Of a stretch of 52,010 nt of DNA, positions 1 to 11,058 are shown piece by piece; the first letter of the stretch is position 1, and each line of letters starts with the position of its first letter. Source of the DNA: Candidatus Nanopelagicales bacterium (GTDB lineage Bacteria > Actinomycetota > Actinomycetes > S36-B12 > CAIYMF01); assembly GCA_025456065.1 (NCBI GenBank), contig JALOLH010000019.1, forward strand, positions 1 to 52,010, given 5' to 3'. Made by a program: the position numbers and the translations under genes. The notes below the pieces were generated by a model. The model worked only from the letters and a program-made list of their open reading frames with translations, did no database searches and had not been told where the DNA came from.

Positions 1-149
1 GGGTCCTGGGCGTCGGCGGCCAGGCCGTACACGGTCTCGGTCGGCAGGCCGACCAGTGCACCACCCAGCCAGGCCCGGGCGACGCGCGCGGCGACGTCCG
101 GGTCGGGCCGCCCGTCGGGCAGCACGCCGGACAGGACGGGCAGGGTCAC
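1..149 (-). CDS. Threonylcarbamoyl-AMP synthase (Sua5/YrdC family), 5' part only
   Basis: This is the N-terminal 49 codons of a gene that runs off the left edge. The visible protein ends in GLPTETVYGLAADA, the signature of the Sua5/YrdC/YciO fold (PTETVYGL), which binds threonine, bicarbonate and ATP to make the threonylcarbamoyl-AMP used for tRNA t6A modification in the cytoplasm. The start is GTG at 147-149. No Shine-Dalgarno sequence precedes it; a TAGAAT -10 box ends 6 nt upstream, so the transcript is probably leaderless. The catalytic body of the domain is not in the window, so a YciO-type paralog cannot be excluded. Confidence 0.82.
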   Translation of the reverse strand, partial: MTLPVLSGVLPDGRPDPDVAARVARAWLGGALVGLPTETVYGLAADAQD

Positions 150-155
150 CGCGCG

Positions 156-161
156 ATTCTA
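156..161 (-). promoter_or_regulatory. -10 box of the Sua5-family gene (leaderless)
   Basis: On the minus strand TAGAAT is followed by 6 nt and then the GTG start at 149. That spacing puts transcription initiation at or next to the start codon. No good -35 hexamer is visible; the three 21-bp direct repeats begin just upstream of where one would lie. Confidence 0.55.
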
Positions 162-197
162 GGCGCGCCCGTCAGGCCGCCGGGGCGGGAACGACCT

Positions 198-260
198 CGC
201 GGGAACCGACGGCAGCCGCGCGGGAACCGACGGCAGCCTCGCGGGAACCGACGGCGGCCT
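198..260. repeat. Three tandem 21-bp direct repeats
   Basis: Units run 198-218, 219-239 and 240-260, sharing the core GGGAACCGACGGCAGCC with one or two mismatches. A degenerate partial unit follows at 261. The array lies in the 267-nt gap between secA and the Sua5-family gene, upstream of that gene's predicted promoter. The 21-bp period equals two helical turns, so a protein could bind every unit on the same DNA face. No coding role is apparent. Apart from the array, the Sua5 promoter and the secA terminator hairpin, I see nothing else in this gap. Confidence 0.8.
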
Positions 261-400
261 CGCGGCGTCCGCTTCGCGCGTCCACATGACTGGGTTCCGG
301 GGCCGCGTCGGCGCACCTCAGGCGTCGTCGGCTTGGGGTCCCACCTTGACCGATCGTGCCCGGATGGCCCACTCGGTGCCGTGCGGCGGGGCGGGCCGTG

Positions 401-416
401 CGGCAGCAGGCTGCCG
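401..416 (-). terminator. Hairpin directly after the secA stop codon
   Basis: The perfect 7-bp arms CGGCAGC and GCTGCCG, separated by 2 nt, touch the secA stop codon at 417-419. There is no T tract, as is usual at this GC content, so the terminator role is inferred from position. Confidence 0.4.
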
Positions 417-3338
<2,922 letters not shown>

Positions 3339-3431
3339 GCGGGCACCTCTCGTCGGTCGCGGTCGGGGTCCTGGCCCGCCGGGGCCCCGCCGCGCTCGCG
3401 GGACCGGGGTTCCGGGGCCGTCCGGGGATCC

Positions 3432-3437
3432 ATGGTA
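3432..3437 (-). promoter_or_regulatory. Possible -10 box for secA
   Basis: TACCAT on the minus strand fits TANNNT and lies about 95 nt upstream of secA, just after the stop of the LuxR-type gene. No convincing -35 hexamer is seen. Read-through from the upstream genes is equally possible. Confidence 0.25.
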
Positions 3438-3448
3438 GTCGCCCCGGA

Positions 3449-4060
3449 TCACACCGTGAGGTCGACGAGTCCCCGGCGCAGCGCGGTGGTGACCGCGTCG
3501 GTGCGGTTGGTGGCCTCGAGCTTGGCCAGGATCGCGCGGACGTGGTTTCGCACCGTGTGCTCGCTGATCCCCAGCCGCGCGCCGATCGCGGCGTTCGTGG
3601 CACCCGTGGCCAGCCCGCGCAGCACCTGCTGCTCCCGGCTGCTCAGCCGCCGGCCGTGGTCCCCGGAGGCGTCGGCGAGGACCTCGGCGCGCAGCAGCCC
3701 GGCCAGCGGGGCCGCGATCCGGTCGCTGCCGGCGAGCGCGGCACGCACGGCGTCGACCAGCTCCTCGGGCTGGCACCACCGGTGCAGCAGCGCGCGGGCA
3801 CCGGCGTCCAGGGCAGCCAGCAGGCCCTCGGGGCGCGCCCGGTCGACCACGACGACCACGGCCGGCCGTGCGCTGGCGGTTGCCAGCCGGGCGACGAGGT
3901 CGCGCGCGTAGGGCTCCGAGCCCAGGGCGGCGTCCAGCACGATGGCCCGGGGCCGGGCCGCGGGCTGCGCGGGATGGGGCTCGGCGTCGGGCGCGCGGTC
4001 GACGAGGGCACCCAGCTCGATCGGACGCGCCTGGAAGCCCGCCGCAGCGAGGATCGCCAC
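3449..4060 (-). CDS. LuxR-family (NarL-type) regulator with degenerate receiver, start uncertain
   Basis: The C-terminus is a clear LuxR helix-turn-helix ([17 protein letters not shown] through [17 protein letters not shown]), so this is a DNA-binding regulator. Ahead of it is a response-regulator-like fold. The phospho-acceptor-like Asp is present in AIVLDAALG, but the usual catalytic Lys is missing: ALLHRW stands where LLKD-type motifs occur. The first usable start is GTG 4060, yet receiver-like sequence continues upstream ([15 protein letters not shown], to about 4107). The frame is open to 4195 with no ATG, GTG or TTG. Either translation starts at a non-standard codon such as CTG 4177, overlapping the hpf stop, or a one-base indel in the C run near 4109-4113 separates GTG 4149 from the gene. 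It lies between hpf and secA. Confidence 0.8.
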   Translation of the reverse strand: MAILAAAGFQARPIELGALVDRAPDAEPHPAQPAARPRAIVLDAALGSEPYARDLVARLATASARPAVVVVVDRARPEGLLAALDAGARALLHRWCQPEELVDAVRAALAGSDRIAAPLAGLLRAEVLADASGDHGRRLSSREQQVLRGLATGATNAAIGARLGISEHTVRNHVRAILAKLEATNRTDAVTTALRRGLVDLTV

Positions 4061-4166
4061 GGCGCCGGCCTGGTAGACGGGCTCGGCGTCGGCGACCAGG
4101 ACCTCGACGGGGGCGTCGCGCCCCGGCCGGTCCGCGACGGCCGAGGCACCCGCCGGGTCGGCCGCG

Positions 4167-4778
4167 CTACTGGTCAGCGCCGCCGTCCAGCCGGATCAGC
4201 CCGTAGTCGAACCCCCGGCGCCGGTAGACCACGGCGGGGGCGCTGGCGTTGTCCACGTCGCGGAACAGGTAGAAGTCATGCCCGACGAGCTCCATCGACT
4301 CGACGGCCTGGGCCACCGACATGGGCGAGGCGTGGTGCTCCTTGAGGCGCACGACGATGGGCCCCTCCTCCCACACGGTGCCGTCGTCCGGCTCGGCCGG
4401 GGCGGCCTCCTCCGCCGGCGCCTCTGGCTGGGCCAGCAGGTCGGCGGCGGGGACCACCAGCACCTTCTCCGCACGGCGCTGCCGGCGCTTGTCCGAGGCG
4501 CGGCGCAGGCGCTCCTCGAGGCGGGACAGGGCCACGTCGGTCGCGGCGTACTTGTCCTGCGCGTGCGCCTCGGCGCGGATCACCTGACCGGTACCCCGGC
4601 ACGTCAGCTCCACCTCGTAGGCGCGGTCGGCCTGCCGGGGGTTGGGCTCGTACGAGACTTCGACGTCGATGTGGCTGATGGGCAGGCCGAACCGGTCGGC
4701 CCTGCTCAGCTTGCCGGTGACATGGGTGCGGAACCGGTCCGACACGTCGAGATGACGACCCCTGACGACGATGTCCAC
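4167..4778 (-). CDS. hpf: Ribosome hibernation promoting factor, long form
   Basis: HPF binds the 30S decoding region and pairs ribosomes into inactive 100S dimers under stress or starvation. The 203-residue protein has the N-terminal ribosome-binding domain (DIVVRGRHLDVSDRF to about residue 100), a charged linker rich in Arg and Ala/Glu/Pro, and the C-terminal dimerisation domain (IVVRLKEHHASPMSVAQAV to DYGLIRLDG). That makes it the long form usual in actinobacteria. The GTG start at 4778 is fixed by a strong GGAGG five nt upstream. A TAGCGT -10 box over the comF stop and a leader hairpin suggest its own stress-responsive transcript. Placement next to secA is conserved in actinobacteria. Confidence 0.96.
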   Translation of the reverse strand: MDIVVRGRHLDVSDRFRTHVTGKLSRADRFGLPISHIDVEVSYEPNPRQADRAYEVELTCRGTGQVIRAEAHAQDKYAATDVALSRLEERLRRASDKRRQRRAEKVLVVPAADLLAQPEAPAEEAAPAEPDDGTVWEEGPIVVRLKEHHASPMSVAQAVESMELVGHDFYLFRDVDNASAPAVVYRRRGFDYGLIRLDGGADQ

Positions 4779-4796
4779 GCGACCTCCGATGGTTGG

Positions 4797-4817
4797 CCGG
4801 CGTGACCGGCACGCCGG
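4797..4817 (-). promoter_or_regulatory. Hairpin in the hpf leader / comF 3' end
   Basis: Perfect 8-bp arms CCGGCGTG (4797-4804) and CACGCCGG (4810-4817) enclose a 5-nt loop, 10 nt upstream of the hpf Shine-Dalgarno sequence. It could stop comF transcripts or act as a leader structure on hpf mRNA; position alone does not decide. Confidence 0.4.
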
Positions 4818-4854
4818 GCAGGTGGTCCTTCCTCCCGCGCTCCTCCTGCCCTCC

Positions 4855-4860
4855 ACGCTA
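4855..4860 (-). promoter_or_regulatory. Possible -10 box for hpf
   Basis: TAGCGT on the minus strand overlaps the comF stop codon. The same hexamer serves as the predicted -10 of two other genes in this window (DUF3499 and the large GT). It would give an hpf leader of about 70 nt that contains the hairpin at 4797-4817. Confidence 0.4.
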
Positions 4861-5661
4861 GTCGTGCCCAGCCGGTGACGCGAGGCCCGCAGCGGGGTGC
4901 GCCGGCGGACCGGCCCACGTGATGGCCGCCGCGCGGACGGGCCGCCCCGGGGCGCTGGCACGCAGGGCGCGCACGGCCTCGGCCAGCGTCGCCCCGGTGG
5001 TCGTGACGTCGTCCACCACGACGAGCAGGCCGGCCGGGACTGGCCCGCGGGCGGCGAGCGTCCCGGTCACGTTCGCCCGGCGCTCGGCCCGGCCCAGGCC
5101 GACCTGGTCCCGGCTCGCGGCCACGTGCGCCAGCAGGTCGAGCCGGTGCGCGGGCACCCCTGCGTGCCGCAGCTGGCGGGCCGCCAGGCGGGCCAGCTCC
5201 CGCATGTGGTCCGAGCCCCGGGCTCGCCTGGCCGCACGCCGCGCCGGGACCGGCACGAGCCAGACGGGCGCGACGCCCTGCCGCCCGCCGGAGCGGGGCA
5301 TCCGAAGCGGATCCGCGGCCCGACCGGCGGCCTGCTCGGCAGCCCGGCCGACCGGCGCTCGGAGCACGCCCAGCACCGCCGCCGCGAGCAGCCCCGCCAA
5401 CGGCCGGGCCAGCCCGCGCGCCGCCTCGTCCTTGAACGCGTGCACGGCCCGGCCCGCTGGCCCCCGGTGGGGCGCGGCGGCGCAGACCGGGACCGGGCCG
5501 GGGACCGCCCGCACCGGGCCGGCGACCGCCCCGCGGCACGCGGCGCACCACGCGGTGCCCGGTGCGCCGCACCCGGCGCAGTGCTGGGGGACCACCAGGT
5601 CGAGGGCGGCCCGGCGCAGCACCACCCACCCGGGGCCGGGCGACGGGTCGGCGGCGGCCAT
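4858..5661 (-). CDS. ComF-family phosphoribosyltransferase-like protein
   Basis: The 267-residue protein has an N-terminal four-cysteine knuckle (C28, C31, C39, C42 in CAGCGAPGTAWCAAC) and a C-terminal PRPP-binding loop (LLVVVDDVTTTGATLAEA), the layout of ComF/GntX proteins. ComF is needed for DNA uptake in competent bacteria, but in actinobacteria next to mtrAB-lpqB its role is not established. The ATG at 5661 overlaps the lpqB stop (TGATG), so translation is probably coupled. The middle of the protein (about 50-120) is Ala/Arg/Pro-rich and poorly recognisable. Confidence 0.9.
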   Translation of the reverse strand: MAAADPSPGPGWVVLRRAALDLVVPQHCAGCGAPGTAWCAACRGAVAGPVRAVPGPVPVCAAAPHRGPAGRAVHAFKDEAARGLARPLAGLLAAAVLGVLRAPVGRAAEQAAGRAADPLRMPRSGGRQGVAPVWLVPVPARRAARRARGSDHMRELARLAARQLRHAGVPAHRLDLLAHVAASRDQVGLGRAERRANVTGTLAARGPVPAGLLVVVDDVTTTGATLAEAVRALRASAPGRPVRAAAITWAGPPAHPAAGLASPAGHD

Positions 5662-7364
5662 CAGCCCGGGTACGCGACCGAACGGCCCGGGCCGACGTCG
5701 CGCCACTGCAGGCCGACGTTGCCCAGGATCCGCTCGTCGGCGGCCGCCGCCAGGGACACCGAAGCGGGCGCGGCGGCCAGCTCCACCGGGTCGACCGGGG
5801 TGCCGAGCGGCTGCACCTGGCCGCTGCCCACGGACAGCCGCAGCGCCTGGCCGCCCCCGTCCCCGAGCCGGCCGACCAGGTCGAGCGAGGTCGCATCGCG
5901 CCACGCGATGGCAGCCACGTCCGAGACGGTGCTGTCGGTGCGGGTCGGGGCGCCGACGGCGAGACCACCATCGGTGCGGATGGCCGCGACGAACGCCAGG
6001 CCACCGGCGACCAGCGCGATCCGGGCACCGTCGCGGGCCAGCCGCGCGGCGGTGAGCGGCGGCAGGTCCCCCTCGACCGGGACGTCGGCGACCCGGCCGT
6101 CCGGGCCCAGCCGACGCAGGCGGCCCTCCTCGACGAACCACAGGGAGCCGTCGACGTCGAAGCTGAGGTCGCGGACCTCGACCGCGGGCACCCGGCGCGT
6201 CGTCGTGGTCGGGTCCAGCGCCAGCAGCCACACCCCGCTGCCGTCGCCCGCCGCGCTGGCCGCCCGGCGCTCGTCCAGGGAGACCGCGAGGCCGGCCAGC
6301 GCGCCGGGCTCGTCGGCGCCGATGGGCAGCGCCGTCCGGGCGGCGCCGGTGACCCGCACGAGCTCCTCCCCGTCCAGCACGTAGGACGGGGGCTGCCGGG
6401 TGCCCGAGGCACCACGGGAGAGGGCGTCCGGGGCCTGGGCGAGGAACGCCGTCCGGTCGAACGGCGCCACCAGCCCGGGGACGGGGAAGTCCTCCCCGGC
6501 GACCAGCAGGCGGACGGCGGAGACCTCCGGCAGCTGGGTGAGCGTCCAGGTGAGCTGGGCCGCGAGGTCGCGACGCTGGGAGTCCGTCGCCGTGATCAGC
6601 TCCTGCGACAGCTCCACCTGCGCCACCCCGTTGTCCACCGGGACCGCCCCCAGCGCCAGCGTGGCCCCGGCCGGCACCCCGGTGCGGACCGCCGGGGCCA
6701 GCCAGGCGGCCGGCCCGCCCAGCACGAGCTCGGTCAGGGCGGTGGGCAGGCTCGGCCCGACCACGGGCAGCATGCGCCCGTCCGGGACGAGCACGTCGAC
6801 GCGCTGCGACAGGAAGTGGGCCCAGTACGGGCGGTAGGCCCGCCGCAGGTCGGTGCTGCTGATGACCATGCCGTCCGGGGCGGTGCTGATCCGCCATTCC
6901 GGCTGGTCGCCGGCAGGCTGGGGCACCCGGGTGAGCCCATAGGTGAGGCTGCGCCGCTGCGGGGGGTCGAGGTGCACGAGGGTGCCGTCGTCGAGCAGCT
7001 CGGCGGTCTGCGTGAGCCGGACCCGGACCCGCTCGCCGCGCACGGTCACCGCCAGGGAGGCCGGGTCGTAGATCGTCGTGCTGGCGGTGGCGTCCCACGT
7101 GACCGCCGCCTGCGGCATGAGGTACCGACGGGCGATCGCATGGTCCTGCTCCAGGCTGGCGTTCGCCTCCAGGAAGCCGCGGACGATCTCGTCGGGGTCG
7201 GCCCCCGAGCTCGGCGGTGCGGCGACCACCCTGATGAACTGGTTGGACTCCCCGGAGTCCACGACCGGCCCCTGCCTGATCGGGCCGGAGGTCGGGACCA
7301 TCGAGCACGCGGCGAGCAGGGTGGCGAGCAGTGCGAACGCCGTCGCGCGCAGCGCGTGCCTCAT
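5661..7364 (-). CDS. lpqB: Lipoprotein LpqB (MtrB accessory)
   Basis: LpqB is an outer-leaflet lipoprotein that contacts the sensor domain of MtrB and modulates MtrA phosphorylation. The 567-residue protein starts with a lipoprotein signal peptide whose lipobox LLAAC puts the lipidated Cys at residue 20. A GerMN-like region follows (about 60-330, including PPSSGADPDEIVRGFLEA), then a C-terminal LpqB beta-propeller. The ATG at 7364 overlaps the mtrB stop by 3 nt and the stop overlaps the comF start, so mtrA-mtrB-lpqB-comF is one coupled unit. Confidence 0.95.
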   Translation of the reverse strand: MRHALRATAFALLATLLAACSMVPTSGPIRQGPVVDSGESNQFIRVVAAPPSSGADPDEIVRGFLEANASLEQDHAIARRYLMPQAAVTWDATASTTIYDPASLAVTVRGERVRVRLTQTAELLDDGTLVHLDPPQRRSLTYGLTRVPQPAGDQPEWRISTAPDGMVISSTDLRRAYRPYWAHFLSQRVDVLVPDGRMLPVVGPSLPTALTELVLGGPAAWLAPAVRTGVPAGATLALGAVPVDNGVAQVELSQELITATDSQRRDLAAQLTWTLTQLPEVSAVRLLVAGEDFPVPGLVAPFDRTAFLAQAPDALSRGASGTRQPPSYVLDGEELVRVTGAARTALPIGADEPGALAGLAVSLDERRAASAAGDGSGVWLLALDPTTTTRRVPAVEVRDLSFDVDGSLWFVEEGRLRRLGPDGRVADVPVEGDLPPLTAARLARDGARIALVAGGLAFVAAIRTDGGLAVGAPTRTDSTVSDVAAIAWRDATSLDLVGRLGDGGGQALRLSVGSGQVQPLGTPVDPVELAAAPASVSLAAAADERILGNVGLQWRDVGPGRSVAYPG

Positions 7365-8908
7365 CGGGGCACCCCCAGCGGGACCTGCCGCGGCTGCGCC
7401 GGCAGTCGCAGGGTGAACGTGGCGCCCTGGCCCGGCGCCCCCGCGGCCGTCAGCGACCCGCCATGGGCCCGGGCATCGCCCAGGGCGATGGACAGCCCCA
7501 GGCCGGTGCCCCCGATGCGGCGCACCCGGGCCGGGTCGGCGCGCCAGAACCGCGTGAAGACGCTGGCCAGCTCCTCCTCGCTCAGGCCGATGCCGTGGTC
7601 GGTCACCGCGAGCTGGGCACCCCTGGCGTCCCGGGTGACGCTGATCTCCACCGGTCGGCCGTCGCCGTGCTCCAGGGCGTTCGAGAGCAGGTTCGCCAGG
7701 ATCCGCTCCACCCGCAGCGCGTCGCACACCACCGGCACGGCCGCGTCACCGGTCAGCTCGACGCTCGAGCCGGTCTCCTCGGCCAGCGGCTGCAGCGCGC
7801 CGACGACCCCCTCGGCCAGCTCGCGCAGGTCCACCTCCTCGCAGTCCAGCTGCACCGACCCGGAGTCCTGCCGGGAGGTCTCGAGCAGGTCGGCGAGCAG
7901 CGCCTCGAAGCGGTTCAGCTGGTTCTGCAGGAGCTCGACGGCACGAGCGTCGTCGGGTGGCAGGCTGGCGCGCTTCTCGTGGAGCAGGTCGGCGGCCATC
8001 CGGACCGTCGTCAGGGGGGTGCGCAGCTCGTGGGAGACGTCGGCGACGAAGCGCTGCTGCACCTTCGACATCTGCTCCATGTCGCGGATCTGCCCCTGCA
8101 GCGTGCTGGCCATCTCGTTGAAGCTCATGGCCAGCTGCGCGAGGTCGTCCTCGCCGCGCACCCGCATGCGGGCGTCCAGCTGGCCCGCGGAGAACCGCCG
8201 AGCCGAGCGCGCGGCCTCGTGCACGGGGGTGACCAGGAAGTAGGTGACCGCGGCGGCCAGCGCCGCGAGGCCGAGCACGATGAGCAGGCCGGCCAGCACC
8301 GTGGACCTGCGCACGAGCTCCAGCGTCTCCTGCTCCTGGGTCAGGGGGAACAGCTGGTACAGCTCGTAGGGACCGACCTCGCGCACCGCCAGGGGGGAGC
8401 CGACGACGAAGCCGGGGACCTCATCGCCGTCGGTGTAGCGGATCACGGTGTAGGTCCAGGCCTGCCGCTGGTTGCCCGCGACCAGCCGGCGCATCGGCTC
8501 GGGGATGCTGGACTCCGAGACCAGGTTGGTCCCCCGCTCGGGCGTGGCGTTCAGGCCGCCGGGCTCGGACGAGAGCATGAGCACCTCGAACAGGCCGGCC
8601 TGCGCACCACGGGCAGCCATCGCGGCGACGACGGCGTCGATCCGTCGCGACGCGGTGGCGTCCGCGGCCTGGGTGCTGGTCGCATCGAGCAGCCGCTGGG
8701 CCTCGCTGCGGGCCGCGGTCGCCTCGGCCAGCGCGCTGGCCTCCTTCGCCCCGAGGACCCCCGCGGAGATGCGTCCCAGCAGGACCGGGATGAGCACGAG
8801 GATCACCAGGGTCGAGCCGAGCACCGTGGTGGCCACCACCCGGAAGCGCAGTGACCGGCGCCAGCGACCGGCGATCGCTCGCAGGAGGGGCGGCGGGCGC
8901 CGGGCCAT
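7361..8908 (-). CDS. mtrB: Sensor histidine kinase MtrB
   Basis: MtrB is the membrane kinase of the MtrAB system, which controls cell-wall metabolism, division and osmotic responses in actinobacteria. In 515 residues there are two membrane segments (about 25-45 and 204-226) around an extracellular sensor, a HAMP linker (about 225-280), HisKA with the phospho-acceptor H293 in VADVSHELRTPL, and an ATPase domain with the N box (NLLSNALEHGDG) and G boxes (DHGIGL, GGTGLGLSI). The ATG at 8908 overlaps the mtrA stop and the stop overlaps the lpqB start, the usual gene order. Confidence 0.97.
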   Translation of the reverse strand: MARRPPPLLRAIAGRWRRSLRFRVVATTVLGSTLVILVLIPVLLGRISAGVLGAKEASALAEATAARSEAQRLLDATSTQAADATASRRIDAVVAAMAARGAQAGLFEVLMLSSEPGGLNATPERGTNLVSESSIPEPMRRLVAGNQRQAWTYTVIRYTDGDEVPGFVVGSPLAVREVGPYELYQLFPLTQEQETLELVRRSTVLAGLLIVLGLAALAAAVTYFLVTPVHEAARSARRFSAGQLDARMRVRGEDDLAQLAMSFNEMASTLQGQIRDMEQMSKVQQRFVADVSHELRTPLTTVRMAADLLHEKRASLPPDDARAVELLQNQLNRFEALLADLLETSRQDSGSVQLDCEEVDLRELAEGVVGALQPLAEETGSSVELTGDAAVPVVCDALRVERILANLLSNALEHGDGRPVEISVTRDARGAQLAVTDHGIGLSEEELASVFTRFWRADPARVRRIGGTGLGLSIALGDARAHGGSLTAAGAPGQGATFTLRLPAQPRQVPLGVPR

Positions 8909-9585
8909 CAGGGCGGTCCGGCGCGGTAGCCGACGCCGCGCACCGTGACGATCACCTCCGGATGCTCCGGGTCGAGCTCGACCTTGCCACGCAGCCGCTG
9001 GACGTGGACGTTCACCAGCCTGGTGTCCCCGGCGTGCCGGTAGCCCCAGACGTCGGCGAGCAGCTGCTCGCGGGAGAAGGCGTGCCCCGGCCGGCCCGCC
9101 AGCGCCGCGAGCAGGTCGAACTCGAGCGGGGTCACCGAGATCGCGCGGTCCCCGCGAACGACGGTGTGGGCGCCCACGTCGATGACCACGTCGCCGATGG
9201 TGAGCACCTCGTTGTCCCGCTCCTCCAACCGGCGCAGCCGCGCCTGGATGCGGGCCACCAGCTCCTTGGGCTTGAACGGCTTGACCACGTAGTCGTCGGC
9301 CCCGGACTGCAGCCCCTCGACGACGTCGACGGTGTCGCTGCGGGCCGTGAGCATCACGATCGGAACCCCTGACTCCGAGCGCAGCTGGCGGCAGACGGCC
9401 AGGCCGTCGAGGCCGGGGAGCATGAGGTCGAGCAGCACCAGGTCGGGACTGTCGCGGTGGAATGCCGGCAGCGCCTCCCGGCCGTCGTAGCAGAAGGACG
9501 CCTCGATGCCCTCGCTGCGCAGCACGATGCCCAGCATCTCCGCCAGGTCGGTGTCGTCGTCGACGACCAGCACACGGGGCCTCAC
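8908..9585 (-). CDS. mtrA: Response regulator MtrA
   Basis: MtrA is the OmpR-type regulator paired with MtrB. The 225-residue protein has a receiver domain with the acidic cluster VVDDD, phospho-acceptor D53 (LVLLDLMLPGLDG) and K102 (VVKPFKPKE), then a winged-helix DNA-binding domain (SVTPLEFDLLAAL to RGVGYRAG). GTG 9585 fits the normal MtrA length; no strong Shine-Dalgarno sequence precedes it, and a second GTG lies four codons in. The 65-nt gap to the divergent plus-strand operon must hold both promoters. I found no clear MtrA box there. Confidence 0.97.
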   Translation of the reverse strand: MRPRVLVVDDDTDLAEMLGIVLRSEGIEASFCYDGREALPAFHRDSPDLVLLDLMLPGLDGLAVCRQLRSESGVPIVMLTARSDTVDVVEGLQSGADDYVVKPFKPKELVARIQARLRRLEERDNEVLTIGDVVIDVGAHTVVRGDRAISVTPLEFDLLAALAGRPGHAFSREQLLADVWGYRHAGDTRLVNVHVQRLRGKVELDPEHPEVIVTVRGVGYRAGPP

Positions 9586-9650
9586 GAGGGCATGGTCGCA
9601 CCTGCTCGGGGGGACTTGCCACAGGTCGTCCACATGGGACGATCTGGGGC

Positions 9651-11057
9651 ATGCCGCAACTGCCGCCACCCGGGCCGGACGGGCCGGGATCCCCGGGCGA
9701 GCCCCAGGGGCCCGCTCCCGTGCCCGCCGGCGCCTGGACCCCGCCGAGCGGGTGGTCCCCGGAACAGCCCCCGGCGTGGCCGGGAACCGCCGCACCCTCC
9801 CGCCCGGACGGACCGGACAGCCCCGCGCCGCCGGCGTCCCCGGCCGGCGCACCCGCGGCCGGCAGCGGCTGGCCAGCGGGTGGCTGGGGGGCGCCCGGGG
9901 CGCCGCAGCACCCGGGTGCCCCGGCCGCCTGGCCCACGCCCTCCGGTGCACCGGGGGACGACCAACCCCCGTCCTGGCAGCCGGGGTACGCGCAGCCGGG
10001 GCACGGCCAACCCCAGGACGGCCAACCCCAGGACGGCCAACCCCAGTACGGGCAGCCGGGGTACGGGCAGCCGCAGCACCCGTGGGCCCCGCCGCCGCAG
10101 GCGCCCAAGCCCGGGATCGTGCCGCTGCGACCCCTCGGCGTCGGCGAGCTGCTCGACGGCGCCCTGGGCCTGATCCGGAGCAACCCGCGAACGGTGCTGG
10201 GACTGGCGGCGGTCATCTCGTCGGTGTCCGCGCTGATCCAGACGGTCGGCGCGTGGGTCGGGCTCTCCGCGCTCGGGCTGACCTCCCTGGAGCTCAGCGC
10301 GACCGGCGACCTCGAGGCGGACCTCACCGGGGCGCTCACCACGACGCTGGCCCAGCTGGTGCCGGCGCTGATCGCCGGGTTCCTCACCGTGCTGGCCAGC
10401 GGCCTGTTCATCGTCCTGGTCGGGGCGGCCGTGCTCGGCCGGCGGCTCGACGGCAGCCAGGCCTGGGTCCAGCTGCGCCCGCGCCTGGCCGGGCTGCTCG
10501 CGCTGACGCTGCTGCTGTTCGTCGGCGCGGTGGTGGTGGGCCTCCTGCTCGTGGGGGTCGTCGTGGCGCTGGTCGCCCTGCTCGGGGGGTGGGCCGCGCT
10601 CCCGGGCGTGCTGCTCGCCCTCGGCGGTGCCGTTGCGCTGGTGTACCTCTACGTGCGCCTGGCCGTGGCCTCCCCCGCCCTCGTGATCGAGGGGCTCGGG
10701 CCGATCCCGGCACTGGCCCGATCCTGGCAGCTGGTGCGCGGGGCGTGGTGGCGGGTGGCCGGCATCCTGCTGCTCTCGGCGATCATCACGAACCTGCTGG
10801 CCACCGTGGTGAGCGTGCCGATCAGCTTCGTGGCCACCGTGGTCACGGGCTTCAGCGCGTCGCTCCTGCCCACGATCCTGGCGGCCGGCCTGGCGACCCT
10901 GATCTCCGGCATCGTGACGCTGCCGTTCAGCGCCGCCGTGACCGGCCTGCTCTACACCGACCTGCGGATGCGTCGCGAGGCCCTCGACATCGCCCTGGTC
11001 GCCGCCGGCGTGGACCCGCTGGGGGACCCGCTGGCCCCCTACCGCCGCGGTCGCTGA
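9651..11057 (+). CDS. Membrane protein with proline/glutamine-rich N-terminus (GPDPase-membrane-domain-like)
   Basis: The 468-residue protein begins with about 155 disordered residues rich in Pro, Gly, Gln and Ala, including six copies of a (D/Y)GQPQ-like pentapeptide. A conserved segment follows (RPLGVGELLDGALGLIRSNP) and then about six hydrophobic segments. The LGELLDGAL..IRxNP start and the architecture resemble the membrane domain found with glycerophosphoryl diester phosphodiesterases and in many actinobacterial proteins of unknown function. No catalytic domain is present. It is first in an operon with DUF4129, DUF4350, MoxR and DUF58 genes; the next start lies 1 nt after its stop, implying joint action at the membrane. 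Confidence 0.85.
   Translation: MPQLPPPGPDGPGSPGEPQGPAPVPAGAWTPPSGWSPEQPPAWPGTAAPSRPDGPDSPAPPASPAGAPAAGSGWPAGGWGAPGAPQHPGAPAAWPTPSGAPGDDQPPSWQPGYAQPGHGQPQDGQPQDGQPQYGQPGYGQPQHPWAPPPQAPKPGIVPLRPLGVGELLDGALGLIRSNPRTVLGLAAVISSVSALIQTVGAWVGLSALGLTSLELSATGDLEADLTGALTTTLAQLVPALIAGFLTVLASGLFIVLVGAAVLGRRLDGSQAWVQLRPRLAGLLALTLLLFVGAVVVGLLLVGVVVALVALLGGWAALPGVLLALGGAVALVYLYVRLAVASPALVIEGLGPIPALARSWQLVRGAWWRVAGILLLSAIITNLLATVVSVPISFVATVVTGFSASLLPTILAAGLATLISGIVTLPFSAAVTGLLYTDLRMRREALDIALVAAGVDPLGDPLAPYRRGR
9988..10077 (+). repeat. Six 15-bp in-frame tandem repeats
   Basis: Units of 15 bp, such as ACGGCCAACCCCAGG, repeat from 9988 and encode (D/Y/H)GQP(Q/G)-type pentapeptides in the disordered N-terminal tail of the membrane protein gene. 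The units at 10003-10047 are nearly identical, so copy number is likely to vary between strains. Confidence 0.8.
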
Positions 11058-11058
11058 G

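Noticed and set aside
198-260. CRISPR array
   Set aside because: The 21-bp units are contiguous with no spacers, and no cas gene is present.
9586-9650. MtrA box in the mtrA divergent region
   Set aside because: I could not find two spaced GTAAC-like half-sites; TTGCCA at 9616-9621 might be a -35 but no matching -10 is convincing.
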